From contig CAYSLU010000061.1 in assembly GCA_964431965.1 (NCBI GenBank), forward strand, positions 1 through 32,298: 32,298 nucleotides of DNA, in the 5' to 3' direction. Made by a program: the position numbers and the translations under genes. The stretch's first letter is position 1; the number at the start of each line of letters is the position of its first letter. The notes beneath the pieces were generated by a model. That model saw only the letters and a list, made by a program, of their open reading frames with translations, did not search any database and was not told the origin of the DNA. The DNA is from CAYSLU01 sp964431965. Lineage in GTDB: Bacteria; Verrucomicrobiota; Kiritimatiellia; CAIKKV01; CAYSLU01. Positions 23,223 to 31,344 of this stretch are shown here, one piece after another.

Positions 23223-26200
23223 ATGAAAGCCGAGACTATCCGGTCGGCTACCGCCGGCTTGCTGCTCGCGCTCGCTGCCGGCGGGCCCGCGAACGGCCAG
23301 TCGGCGGACCTGAGCGTGACCCAGTTGGCGTCACCCAATCCGGTGCTGGTCAGCAATGTGCTGACATACACGGTGACCGTGGCCAACGCCGGGCCGAACG
23401 ACGCGACCAGCGCGCGGCTCACGAATACGGTGTCGGCGCTTCTCACGAATCTGACGGCCGCTCCCAGCCAGGGCTCCTACTCCATCTCGGGGCGAGTCGT
23501 CACCTGTCAGTTCGGCACGATCGCGGCGGGGGCCACGGCGGCCGTGACCATCGCGGCCATGCCGTTCCGGAACGGCATTGCGACCAACGTGGCCCGCGCG
23601 ACGACGGCGACGGCCGATCCCGTTCCGGGCAACAACGTGACCACCAACCTGGCGGTCGTGCGCGCGCTTCCGACCGTGGCGCTCCCGTATGCCAGCCACG
23701 CGGCCACGAACGGTTCGGGCTACGTGACGATCTCCAACCTGGTACGGCAGGCCGACGGCGGGACTTGCCAGGTTGAACTCGCCTACTCCACCGACGACGG
23801 CGTGAACTGGGGCAGCGTATGGGTTCAGAGCGCCACAAGTGCGCCGGCGGGAATCACGGTCGCGGCGCCACCTGATGCAGTGCCTCAAGTCATGGGCATC
23901 GTGACGACAAACGGGTCGGGCGTGAAGATCACGAACCGCGTGACGGCCGTCTGGAGCACGACGAACGCGCCGGCGTGGATTGACCTCTGCACGAACACCC
24001 GCGTCCGGGCCCGGGCGTGGGACGGCCTGAACTGGAGCGATTGGTCGACCAGCGCGGCGTTCCGCGTCGACAACCAGGCGCCCGGCCTGCCCGCTTCGTT
24101 GACCAGCACCTCGCATACGACGTGGGCGTACAGATCCAGCCGCCTCATCGGCATGGTGTGGGACCGGGCTCCGGACGGCGCCGGCTCGGGGATCCGTGGG
24201 TACGGCTACACGTTCACCAACCTGCCGGGGTATGTGCTGCCGGCGACCTTCCGCCTGAGCGGCACGAATGTGGCCAGCACGGCATTGCCCAACGGCACCA
24301 ACTGGTGGTTCTTCCTGCGCGTGGGCGACAGCAACGGCAACTGGGGGGCGGCGACGTCCGTCGGACCGTTCTGGATCGACGGGTCGCTGCCGCTGGCGCC
24401 GCCCGGCCTCGACAGCGACAAGGCGGACACGGGCAAGTGGACGAACAACGTCGATCACCTCTTCCGCTGGGGCATGCCCACCGGGCAGCTCTCAGGCATC
24501 GTCGGCTACAGCATCGGCCAGGACGGACCGCCGGATAGCGTCATCGACACGACGGCCACCCAGGCGACATGGCTGGCGGCGGCGGACGGCAAGCGCACGT
24601 ACCAGGTGAAGGCCCTGAGCGGCGCCGGGCTGTGGGGCCTGACCAACGTCTTCAACCTGTGGGTCGATACGGCCCCGCCGGTCACGTCGAATGACATCAG
24701 CCTCGCCTGGTACACGAACTCTCCGACGTTCCACGTGGCTGTCACCGACCTCTTGAGCGGCTTCCAGCAGTGTTACTACAAGATCAACGCCACTGCGGTG
24801 CGCACCGGCACGAACATGCTGATCAACACCAACGGCGCGAATATCGTCGTGGACTACTGGTGCCAGGACAAGGCCGGAAACCTGACGCCGACCACCACCG
24901 TTAGCGGCATCCGCGTCGACACCGTCGGCCCGGTCTACTCGAACTGGCGACGCTTCCCGTCCGATCTGGCCTGGAACACGCCGGCGGGGGCGGTACGCGT
25001 GATCGTGGACGTGAGCGACGCGGTGAGCGGGCTGGGCGCGAGCATTCCGGAGATCGACTTCCGGATCGGCGGCAGCACGAACACGTATGACGGGATCTAC
25101 GAGCCCATGAGCTGGGAGGAGGGACTGGGCTGGTGGTTTGAGCTCACGGCGGACTGGTCGGCCCTGGCCGGGAGCAACTTGGCGTACCGGGTCCGCGCGA
25201 CGGACGTCGCGGGCAAGGCCAGCGTGAGCGCAGAGCAGGTGGAGTACATCGATCCTCCGTCCGGCCTGGTCGTGGCCGAGGGCGAGCGCTTCTCGGTCCT
25301 CGATACGAACGGGTGGGCCCTGACGCAGATGGACGACAGCTACGGCTGCGCGAACTTCGGCGGCATGTGGCCGACCTACGGCGCGGTCCTGGGCGCCCCG
25401 CCCGAAAGCTCGAACTCGGTGGCGGTCCAAGACGTCACCATCGAACGCGCGGGCGTCTACCGGGTCTGGAGCAAGTACCAGTCTCCGCCGTACTTCAATT
25501 TCCTGCACCGGCTTGACGTGCTGCAGAACGGTACGTCCGTCTATTCGTACGTATACGGCCGCACCAACTCGTGGCGGCTGTGGAGCTACAGCGTCGCCAG
25601 CGACGAGCTCTGGTGGAGCTGGGGCCCGGATCACGACGCGGCCGAGGCGCCGTCGAACCTCTTCGCCGCCCTCGAGTCGGGGCCGGCGCGGATCCGGCTG
25701 GAGACGGTGCCAAACGAGGAGCCGGCGGCCGACCGGTTCGTGGACTTCGTGGTGCTGACCACCAACCTGACGGACTACTACGACGGTTACAACGCCTCGA
25801 ACATGGGGCTGCGGAAGGTGTCCACGCCGTTCTACACCGAGGCGCTCAACCAGACGAAGCTCTACATGCGCTACCGCAACGGCTCGCCCACCCCGCAGAA
25901 GCTCAAGATCACGCGGCCGATCGGGCACGTCAACCCGACCTACAGCGGCATCACCACCAATATGCCCGCGAACGCGCCGGCGGCCGGGGCCTGGAGCGAG
26001 TGGTTCAACATCGGCCCGTTCTGCCGGCTGGTCTGCAATGAGGGGCTGGCCCTCTCCCTCACCGGCGCGACGGCGGACATCGATGTCGAGTTTGCGCGCG
26101 ACTCAGCCGGCCTGGCGAGCGCGGGCAGCATGAGCGTGCCGACGGGCATGGTCGTCAACATCCCGCTCACCATCGGCTGGGATACGACGGCGGTGGTGCG

Positions 26201-28715
26201 GACCTCGGCGGACCTGGCGCGCGAGCTGATCGCCGCCGCACGCGGCCCGGAGTGGCGGCACGCCAACGGCGGGCGCAAGCCGCAACAGATCCCGTTCTAC
26301 GGCCGGTTCAACCCCATGGTGGGCACAAACCTGGTTGATCAGCTCAAGGATGCGATGGGGTACAACACGCTGCTGCCGGACACGTACGACCACATGTACC
26401 GCGACGGCTACTACACGCACGCCGGCACGGCGACCGCGATCAGCAACGTGGCGAAGACGCTGACCGCCGAGCAGAAGCAGCGGTTCCGCGTCCTGAGCAA
26501 CGGGGACGAGATCGCGCTCGGCTCCGTGAGCTACGCCGACCCGGCGGTCCAGGCGGCGTACCGGCAGTGGCTGGTCGCGCGCGAGGTGCCCGAGGCGGAC
26601 CTCGGCGAGCCGCCCGAGTCGGCCACGCTCACCAAGACGGGCACGCCCCGGCAGTGCTGGTGGTCGAACCTGTTCAACGAGGACACGGTGTTCGGCAAGT
26701 ACCGCGACCTGACCCAGATTGCGAAGAACGAGATCGGCCCGCACGTGCTGTACGGCGCGAACTACTCGCCGCACCACCTCGCGCTCTACTACGGTGGCAT
26801 CGGGCAGTGGGTCGACCTATTCCGAACCAATGGGTTCAACCTCTACTGGACGGAGGACTACATCTTCCTGGTCCCCGAGGCGCCGCAGATCGTCTCGTGG
26901 ATGCTGGCCACGACGCGGTGCGCGGTTCGCTACAACGGCCAACCCGTGCACTTCTACGTGATGCCCCACTCGCCCGGCCAGCTGCCCGAGCACTACCGGC
27001 GCAGCCTCGTGACGGCGATCGGGAACGGGGCGGCGCACATCGACAGCTTCTGCGTGGCGCCGCAGGAGAACTTCACGGAGAACTACATTGCCTGGAACTA
27101 CAGCAACATGTTCCGGGCGGTCACGGAAGGCACCTATGACACCGCGGAAGCGGAGTCCTTCCAGGCAGGCGGCGCGCTTCGGCCGGCGCGCGTGGCGATC
27201 GTGCTCAGCAAGGCCACGGACTACAACGAAGGGCTGGTCATGGTGCCGAAGGCCCAGGATGCATTCCTCTCGCGCTGTGCCAACGCGCCGGCGACCGTGA
27301 ACCAGATCATCTGCCGCAAGGACCAGCAGATGCTGTACCTGACGCTCCGGCAGGCGGGCCACGCGGTGGACCTGATCACCGAGGGCGACATCGTTTCGGG
27401 CGTACTGTCGAACGCCGGCTACCAGGCCGTCTACTTCGCCGGCGAGTGGATCGACGACCACGCCGTGCCCGCGCTCGGGGCGTGGGTTCAGGGGGGCGGG
27501 CAGCTCTACGCATGCGCGGGTGCCGGGCTCAAGAACCAGTACCGCGAGCCGTCGGCCGGCATGGAGCAGATCCTGGGTGTCAGTACCGGCTCCGTCTCCC
27601 GCAACCTGGCCGTCGTGCGGACGCTGATGGAACTGCCGCTCGCTCCGCCCATCGGGACGATCACGTTCCAGGGCCAGCCGGTCAGCGCGATCGGCCTGCG
27701 CCAGCAGCTCGTGCCGGGCACGGCGCAGGTGCTCGGCACGTGGGACGACGGCAGCGCGGCCGTCACCATGAACGCGTATGGGGCCGGCCGGGCATACGCG
27801 GTCGGCACGCTCGCCGGCAACACCTGCATGCGGACTGGCCTGCGCGACGCGCCATACGCCCGGGGGGGTCGAAAGACGGTCTACAACCCGTGCGGGTTCA
27901 GCGCCCCCTCGGCGGCGCTGGTCGGCCTGGCGGCGGACGCGGCCGCCATCGACGAGCCCGTGGCCTGCTCCAACCCGCAGGTCGAGTGGAGCGTCATGGA
28001 CAACCCGACGGGCACGCTGGTCTCGCTGGTCAACTGGAGCAACGCCCGCCAGACGAACCTTCAGGTCCGCGTGAGCCTCCCCGTGGCCCCCTCGGATGTG
28101 CGCTCGGTCGAGCAGCAGCAGTCGCTCCCGGCCAGCTTTGCGCACGGTGTGCTGACGTTCTCCATCGACCTCGCGGAGGCGGACTACATCCTGATCCCGC
28201 GCGCCAAGGGCCTGGTCGTCTCGACGCCGGTGGGCACGGCAGAGCCGCCCGCCGGGACCAACGAGCTGGCCTACGGCGCGGTCGTCACGTGCGCCATGGT
28301 CGACTCGCCGGTGACCGACGGTCTCACGCAGTACGTGTGCCGCGGCTGGTCGGGCGCCGGAAGCATCTCGGCCACGGGCGCGGGCACGAACACCGGCCCG
28401 CTGACGATCACGAACGACTCCTCGATCGCCTGGCAGTGGGACGCGGGCTACTGGCTCGGTGTCGGGACAGCGCCCGGCGGGACGGTCTCGGGCGGCACGA
28501 GCGGATGGTACTCGGCCGGCGCGACGGTCACGATGACGGCAACTCCAGGCGAAGGCTCCGTGTTCGGCGGCTGGTCCGGCGACCTGCCCCCAGCGCAGGT
28601 CTACGAGAACCCGATCACGCTGACGATGGACCGGGCGCGCCAGGTCTCGGCGCGCTTCGGCTCGCCGCAGAAGAGCCTCCTGATCCAGCTGGCGGACCGG
28701 GGGCATCCGTTCTGA
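23223..28715 (+). CDS. giant secreted multidomain protein, possible glycoside hydrolase
   Basis: A 1,830-residue exported protein with no assigned family as a whole. A signal peptide covers 1-25. A DUF11-like beta domain (about 28-145) begins ADLSVTQLASPNPV. Several Ig/Fn3-like modules with VDTAPP and VDNQAPG linkers run to about 690. A beta-sandwich carbohydrate-binding-like region covers about 690-850. From about 1000 to 1290 there is a TIM-barrel-like stretch with candidate acids E1096 (SNGDEIAL) and E1211 (YWTEDY). A region like a beta-galactosidase trimerisation or glutamine-amidotransferase fold follows near 1365-1450 (LRQAGHAVDLITEGDI, ALGAWVQGGGQLYA). The C-terminus has an InlB-type repeat (GWYSAGATVTMTATPGEG...FGGWSGD). 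No sorting signal or anchor is visible. There is no clear Shine-Dalgarno. The function as a polysaccharide-active enzyme is inference. Confidence 0.8.
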   Translation: MKAETIRSATAGLLLALAAGGPANGQSADLSVTQLASPNPVLVSNVLTYTVTVANAGPNDATSARLTNTVSALLTNLTAAPSQGSYSISGRVVTCQFGTIAAGATAAVTIAAMPFRNGIATNVARATTATADPVPGNNVTTNLAVVRALPTVALPYASHAATNGSGYVTISNLVRQADGGTCQVELAYSTDDGVNWGSVWVQSATSAPAGITVAAPPDAVPQVMGIVTTNGSGVKITNRVTAVWSTTNAPAWIDLCTNTRVRARAWDGLNWSDWSTSAAFRVDNQAPGLPASLTSTSHTTWAYRSSRLIGMVWDRAPDGAGSGIRGYGYTFTNLPGYVLPATFRLSGTNVASTALPNGTNWWFFLRVGDSNGNWGAATSVGPFWIDGSLPLAPPGLDSDKADTGKWTNNVDHLFRWGMPTGQLSGIVGYSIGQDGPPDSVIDTTATQATWLAAADGKRTYQVKALSGAGLWGLTNVFNLWVDTAPPVTSNDISLAWYTNSPTFHVAVTDLLSGFQQCYYKINATAVRTGTNMLINTNGANIVVDYWCQDKAGNLTPTTTVSGIRVDTVGPVYSNWRRFPSDLAWNTPAGAVRVIVDVSDAVSGLGASIPEIDFRIGGSTNTYDGIYEPMSWEEGLGWWFELTADWSALAGSNLAYRVRATDVAGKASVSAEQVEYIDPPSGLVVAEGERFSVLDTNGWALTQMDDSYGCANFGGMWPTYGAVLGAPPESSNSVAVQDVTIERAGVYRVWSKYQSPPYFNFLHRLDVLQNGTSVYSYVYGRTNSWRLWSYSVASDELWWSWGPDHDAAEAPSNLFAALESGPARIRLETVPNEEPAADRFVDFVVLTTNLTDYYDGYNASNMGLRKVSTPFYTEALNQTKLYMRYRNGSPTPQKLKITRPIGHVNPTYSGITTNMPANAPAAGAWSEWFNIGPFCRLVCNEGLALSLTGATADIDVEFARDSAGLASAGSMSVPTGMVVNIPLTIGWDTTAVVRTSADLARELIAAARGPEWRHANGGRKPQQIPFYGRFNPMVGTNLVDQLKDAMGYNTLLPDTYDHMYRDGYYTHAGTATAISNVAKTLTAEQKQRFRVLSNGDEIALGSVSYADPAVQAAYRQWLVAREVPEADLGEPPESATLTKTGTPRQCWWSNLFNEDTVFGKYRDLTQIAKNEIGPHVLYGANYSPHHLALYYGGIGQWVDLFRTNGFNLYWTEDYIFLVPEAPQIVSWMLATTRCAVRYNGQPVHFYVMPHSPGQLPEHYRRSLVTAIGNGAAHIDSFCVAPQENFTENYIAWNYSNMFRAVTEGTYDTAEAESFQAGGALRPARVAIVLSKATDYNEGLVMVPKAQDAFLSRCANAPATVNQIICRKDQQMLYLTLRQAGHAVDLITEGDIVSGVLSNAGYQAVYFAGEWIDDHAVPALGAWVQGGGQLYACAGAGLKNQYREPSAGMEQILGVSTGSVSRNLAVVRTLMELPLAPPIGTITFQGQPVSAIGLRQQLVPGTAQVLGTWDDGSAAVTMNAYGAGRAYAVGTLAGNTCMRTGLRDAPYARGGRKTVYNPCGFSAPSAALVGLAADAAAIDEPVACSNPQVEWSVMDNPTGTLVSLVNWSNARQTNLQVRVSLPVAPSDVRSVEQQQSLPASFAHGVLTFSIDLAEADYILIPRAKGLVVSTPVGTAEPPAGTNELAYGAVVTCAMVDSPVTDGLTQYVCRGWSGAGSISATGAGTNTGPLTITNDSSIAWQWDAGYWLGVGTAPGGTVSGGTSGWYSAGATVTMTATPGEGSVFGGWSGDLPPAQVYENPITLTMDRARQVSARFGSPQKSLLIQLADRGHPF

Positions 28716-28723
28716 CTTTTCGC

Positions 28724-28842
28724 AGGCCGGCCACGACGGAGCCCCCGCCCTCCAGAATGCGGAGAACCGCCTGTTCGGGACGTGGAGGGACGACCTCCGT
28801 GTCGTCCGTTGACCGGGATCAGGCCAGGACAAGAACCCCTGG
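28724..28842 (+). repeat. 119-bp dispersed repeat, copy B
   Basis: This matches copy A at 9521-9638. The core 28783-28810 is identical, with stem GGACGAC/GTCGTCC. It lies just after the giant gene and could contribute to its 3' end. Confidence 0.8.
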
Positions 28843-28943
28843 ATGGCGGACTGGCGTACGGAGCGGGCGACTATTTCCTTGAATCGCGGGGCGCGGTTCG
28901 ATGAACATGGCGGCCCGTTAGCCGGGAAACAAGGAGTATGACG

Positions 28944-29165
28944 ATGGAAGAGAAGATCAAAGCACGCCTCGAGGAACTCCGCAAGATGCTGCAGGCCGAC
29001 GGCGGCGACATGGAGCTCGTCGGCATCGAGGGCAAGACGGTCCGACTCCGCCTCACCGGCGCCTGCGGCGGCTGCCCGCACGCGACCATGACGATCAAGG
29101 GCGGGATCGAGCGCATACTCAAGGAAGAGATCGACAAGGATATCGTCGTCGAGCAGGTCCGCTAG
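28944..29165 (+). CDS. NifU C-terminal domain-type Fe-S cluster carrier
   Basis: A 73-residue stand-alone Nfu domain that carries and delivers Fe-S clusters in the cytosol. The cluster-binding motif is CGGC at 41-44 (LTGACGGCPHATMTIK), preceded by the standard helix-strand LQADGGDMELVGIEGKTVRLRL. Two ATGs lie two codons apart. The second is chosen because AAGGAG is 7 nt upstream of it but only 1 nt upstream of the first. It precedes the sugar-phosphate isomerase gene by 31 nt; a functional link to that gene is not evident. Confidence 0.93.
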   Translation: MEEKIKARLEELRKMLQADGGDMELVGIEGKTVRLRLTGACGGCPHATMTIKGGIERILKEEIDKDIVVEQVR

Positions 29166-29196
29166 CGCACTGTCTTTGACGGGAGACAGAACCAAG

Positions 29197-30063
29197 ATGA
29201 AGATCGGCGCGATGGTCGAGTCGTTCCACCTCGGAGTCGAGGGCGGACTCCGCGCGGCGGCCGGGCTGAAGGTTGACGGCGTCCAGATCTACGCCACATC
29301 GGGTGAGATGCACCCGGCGCAGCTCAAGGGCCGCAAGCGGGCGGAGTTCCGCACGCTGGTGTCGGGGCTCGGGCTTGAGATCTCCGCCCTGTGCGGCGAC
29401 TTCGGAGGCCACGGGTTCCAGGTGGCCGACGGGAACCGCAAGCGCATCGAGGACTCGAAGCTGGTGCTCGACATGGCGGTTGAGCTGGGCTGCCGCGTGG
29501 TGACCACGCATATCGGAGTCGTGCCGGCCGACCGCTCGGTCCCCCGCTACACGGTGATGGCGAAGGCGTGCGAGCAGCTCGGCTCGTTCGCGGAGAAGAT
29601 CGGCGGCGTGTTTGCGATCGAGACGGGGCCCGAGCCGGCCGGCGTGCTCCGGTCGTTCCTGGACGACATCGGCATCCGCGGCGGCATGGGCGTGAACTTC
29701 GATCCGGCAAACCTGGCCATGGTCATCGCCGAGGACATACCCGCCGCCGTGCGCACGCTCGCCCCCTATATCGTCCACACCCATGCCAAGGACGGGCTCA
29801 ACCTGAAGCCGGTCGATGCGGAGAAGCTCTACGGCACGTTCGCCGGAGACGTCCACGAGGGGTTCACCTGGACGGACTGCATCCGGGAGGTGCCGCTCGG
29901 AGAAGGCCAGGTTCACTTCGAGACCTATCTCCCCGCCCTGCGGGACGCCGGCTACGACGGGTACCTGACCATCGAGCGGGAGGTCGGCGACAACCCCAGG
30001 GCCGACATCGAGAAGGCAGTTGTTTTCTTGCGGGAGCAGATCGGAAACCACGGAAGGAAGTAG
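29197..30063 (+). CDS. sugar phosphate isomerase/epimerase family protein
   Basis: A 288-residue xylose isomerase-like TIM-barrel protein. Candidate metal ligands are in the expected strand order: THIGV, FAIETGPE (Glu), GMGVNFDPANL (Asp), VHTHAKDG (His) and YLTIERE (Glu). Such proteins isomerise or epimerise sugars, inositols or their keto derivatives; the substrate is unknown here. The start MKIGAMVESF is chosen over an upstream TTG because it gives the usual barrel first strand; GGGAG lies 11 nt upstream. The stop is 4 nt before the Gfo/Idh/MocA start, so the two are almost certainly co-transcribed. Confidence 0.9.
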   Translation: MKIGAMVESFHLGVEGGLRAAAGLKVDGVQIYATSGEMHPAQLKGRKRAEFRTLVSGLGLEISALCGDFGGHGFQVADGNRKRIEDSKLVLDMAVELGCRVVTTHIGVVPADRSVPRYTVMAKACEQLGSFAEKIGGVFAIETGPEPAGVLRSFLDDIGIRGGMGVNFDPANLAMVIAEDIPAAVRTLAPYIVHTHAKDGLNLKPVDAEKLYGTFAGDVHEGFTWTDCIREVPLGEGQVHFETYLPALRDAGYDGYLTIEREVGDNPRADIEKAVVFLREQIGNHGRK

Positions 30064-30067
30064 TCAC

Positions 30068-31126
30068 ATGGCTGGATCGTTCAAGATCGGGATCGTCGGG
30101 CTGGGCGCGATCGGCAACGTGCACGCGGACGCGTTCAAGGCCACGGGCGCCGCGGAAGTCGGAGCTGTTTGCGACGTCGATGCCGAGAAGCTCACGAAGG
30201 CGGGCGACCGGCTCGGCGTGAAGGCGCGCTTCACGGACCACCGCGACCTGCTCGCGTCGGACGTCGATGCGGTGATCGTGGCCGTCGGCAACACGCTGCA
30301 CCGGACCGTGGCGGTCGACGCCCTCAAGGCCGGCAAGCACGTGCTGGTCGAGAAGCCGATGGCGATGAACGCCCGCGAAGCGGCGGACATCGTAGCCGCC
30401 GCCAAGAAGGCGAAGAAGACGCTGCAGGTCGGCATGGTGTGGCGGCAGAACCCCGCGGCCCAGCTCATCCGCGAGTACGTCGAGAAGGGCTTCTTCGGCG
30501 AGATCTACCACATCCGCGCCGTCATGCTCCGCCGCCGGGGCATCCCGGGGCTGGGCGGCTGGTTCACCACGCGCGCGCAGTCGGGCGGCGGCCCCATGAT
30601 CGACCTCGGCGTGCACTGGTTCGACCTGTCCATGTGGCTCAGCGGCCTCTGGAACCCGACCAGCGTGAGCGCGAAGACGTACGCCAAGTTCGGGCCGAAC
30701 ATGAAGGCCTACCGCTACGTCAGCATGTGGGCGGGGCCCCCGAAGTTCGACGGCAAGTTCGACGTGGAGGACTACTCCACCGGCTTCGTCCGGTTCGGCA
30801 AGAAGGCCTCGCTGAGCTTCGAGATCTCGTGGGCCGGCAACACGCAGAACGAGGCGTTTGTCGAGCTGCTCGGCGACAAGGCCGGCGTGCGCGCGTTCGA
30901 CGGCAAGCCGCTGCAGATCCTCACGGAGCACGGCGACCGCCCGGCGGACATCCTGCCCCAGTTCAACGCGGACGCGAACGGGTTCCAGGGCCAGGCCAAG
31001 GCGTTCGCGGACGCCTGCCTCGGAAAGCGCCCCCCCGCCGCAACCGGCGAGGAAGGCGTGACCGTGATGAAGCTGATCGACGCGATCTACCGATCGAGCG
31101 ACCAGAACGAGGAAGTCGCGCTGTAG
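30068..31126 (+). CDS. Gfo/Idh/MocA family oxidoreductase
   Basis: A 352-residue NAD(P)-dependent oxidoreductase acting on sugars or cyclitols. The Rossmann motif GLGAIG is at 11-16, the conserved catalytic-site EKP is at 95-97 (HVLVEKPMAMN), and the C-terminal dehydrogenase domain contains GGGPMIDLGVHWFDL with its His. The start MAGSFKIGIV has AAGGAAG just upstream. It follows the isomerase by 4 nt, the usual pairing in which a dehydrogenase and an isomerase act in turn on a keto-sugar or inositol. The substrate cannot be assigned. Confidence 0.93.
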   Translation: MAGSFKIGIVGLGAIGNVHADAFKATGAAEVGAVCDVDAEKLTKAGDRLGVKARFTDHRDLLASDVDAVIVAVGNTLHRTVAVDALKAGKHVLVEKPMAMNAREAADIVAAAKKAKKTLQVGMVWRQNPAAQLIREYVEKGFFGEIYHIRAVMLRRRGIPGLGGWFTTRAQSGGGPMIDLGVHWFDLSMWLSGLWNPTSVSAKTYAKFGPNMKAYRYVSMWAGPPKFDGKFDVEDYSTGFVRFGKKASLSFEISWAGNTQNEAFVELLGDKAGVRAFDGKPLQILTEHGDRPADILPQFNADANGFQGQAKAFADACLGKRPPAATGEEGVTVMKLIDAIYRSSDQNEEVAL

Positions 31127-31139
31127 AGACAGCCGCAGA

Positions 31140-31163
31140 GGCCGGCCCCGCGCGGGGCCGGCC
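31140..31163. terminator. 24-bp perfect GC palindrome, possible terminator
   Basis: ggccggccccgc is followed directly by its reverse complement, 14 nt after the Gfo/Idh/MocA stop. It could end that operon, but no T-run follows. Confidence 0.5.
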
Positions 31164-31185
31164 CCCTCCCTCCCGGCGACGAGAT

Positions 31186-31212
31186 GTAGGCTGCCTCGTC
31201 GAGGCAGCCTAC
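31186..31212. repeat. 12-bp-arm hairpin repeat
   Basis: gtaggctgcctc and gaggcagcctac flank gtc. It is a perfect hairpin between the preceding operon and ahcY, and may be a dispersed repeat or second terminator. Confidence 0.75.
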
Positions 31213-31344
31213 CAGCGGAGCCGCGATCGACTGGCGGCCCGAGAACGTCGCCCTTCCCCCTCCCGGCCGCGTTTGGTACCATTTCACTTCACCGTTTCGC
31301 CGGATAGGCGATTGCATAGCGGTTCATCCGAAGGGAATACGGAC

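Noticed and set aside
26817..29195. A 792-codon minus-strand open frame opposite the giant secreted gene
   Set aside because: It is Arg/Ala/Gly/Pro-rich with no domain and lies antisense to a well-formed multidomain protein; high GC suppresses stops in the mirror frame.
31127..31344. SAH riboswitch upstream of ahcY
   Set aside because: I looked for the conserved SAH riboswitch core and pseudoknot pattern and saw only simple hairpins.
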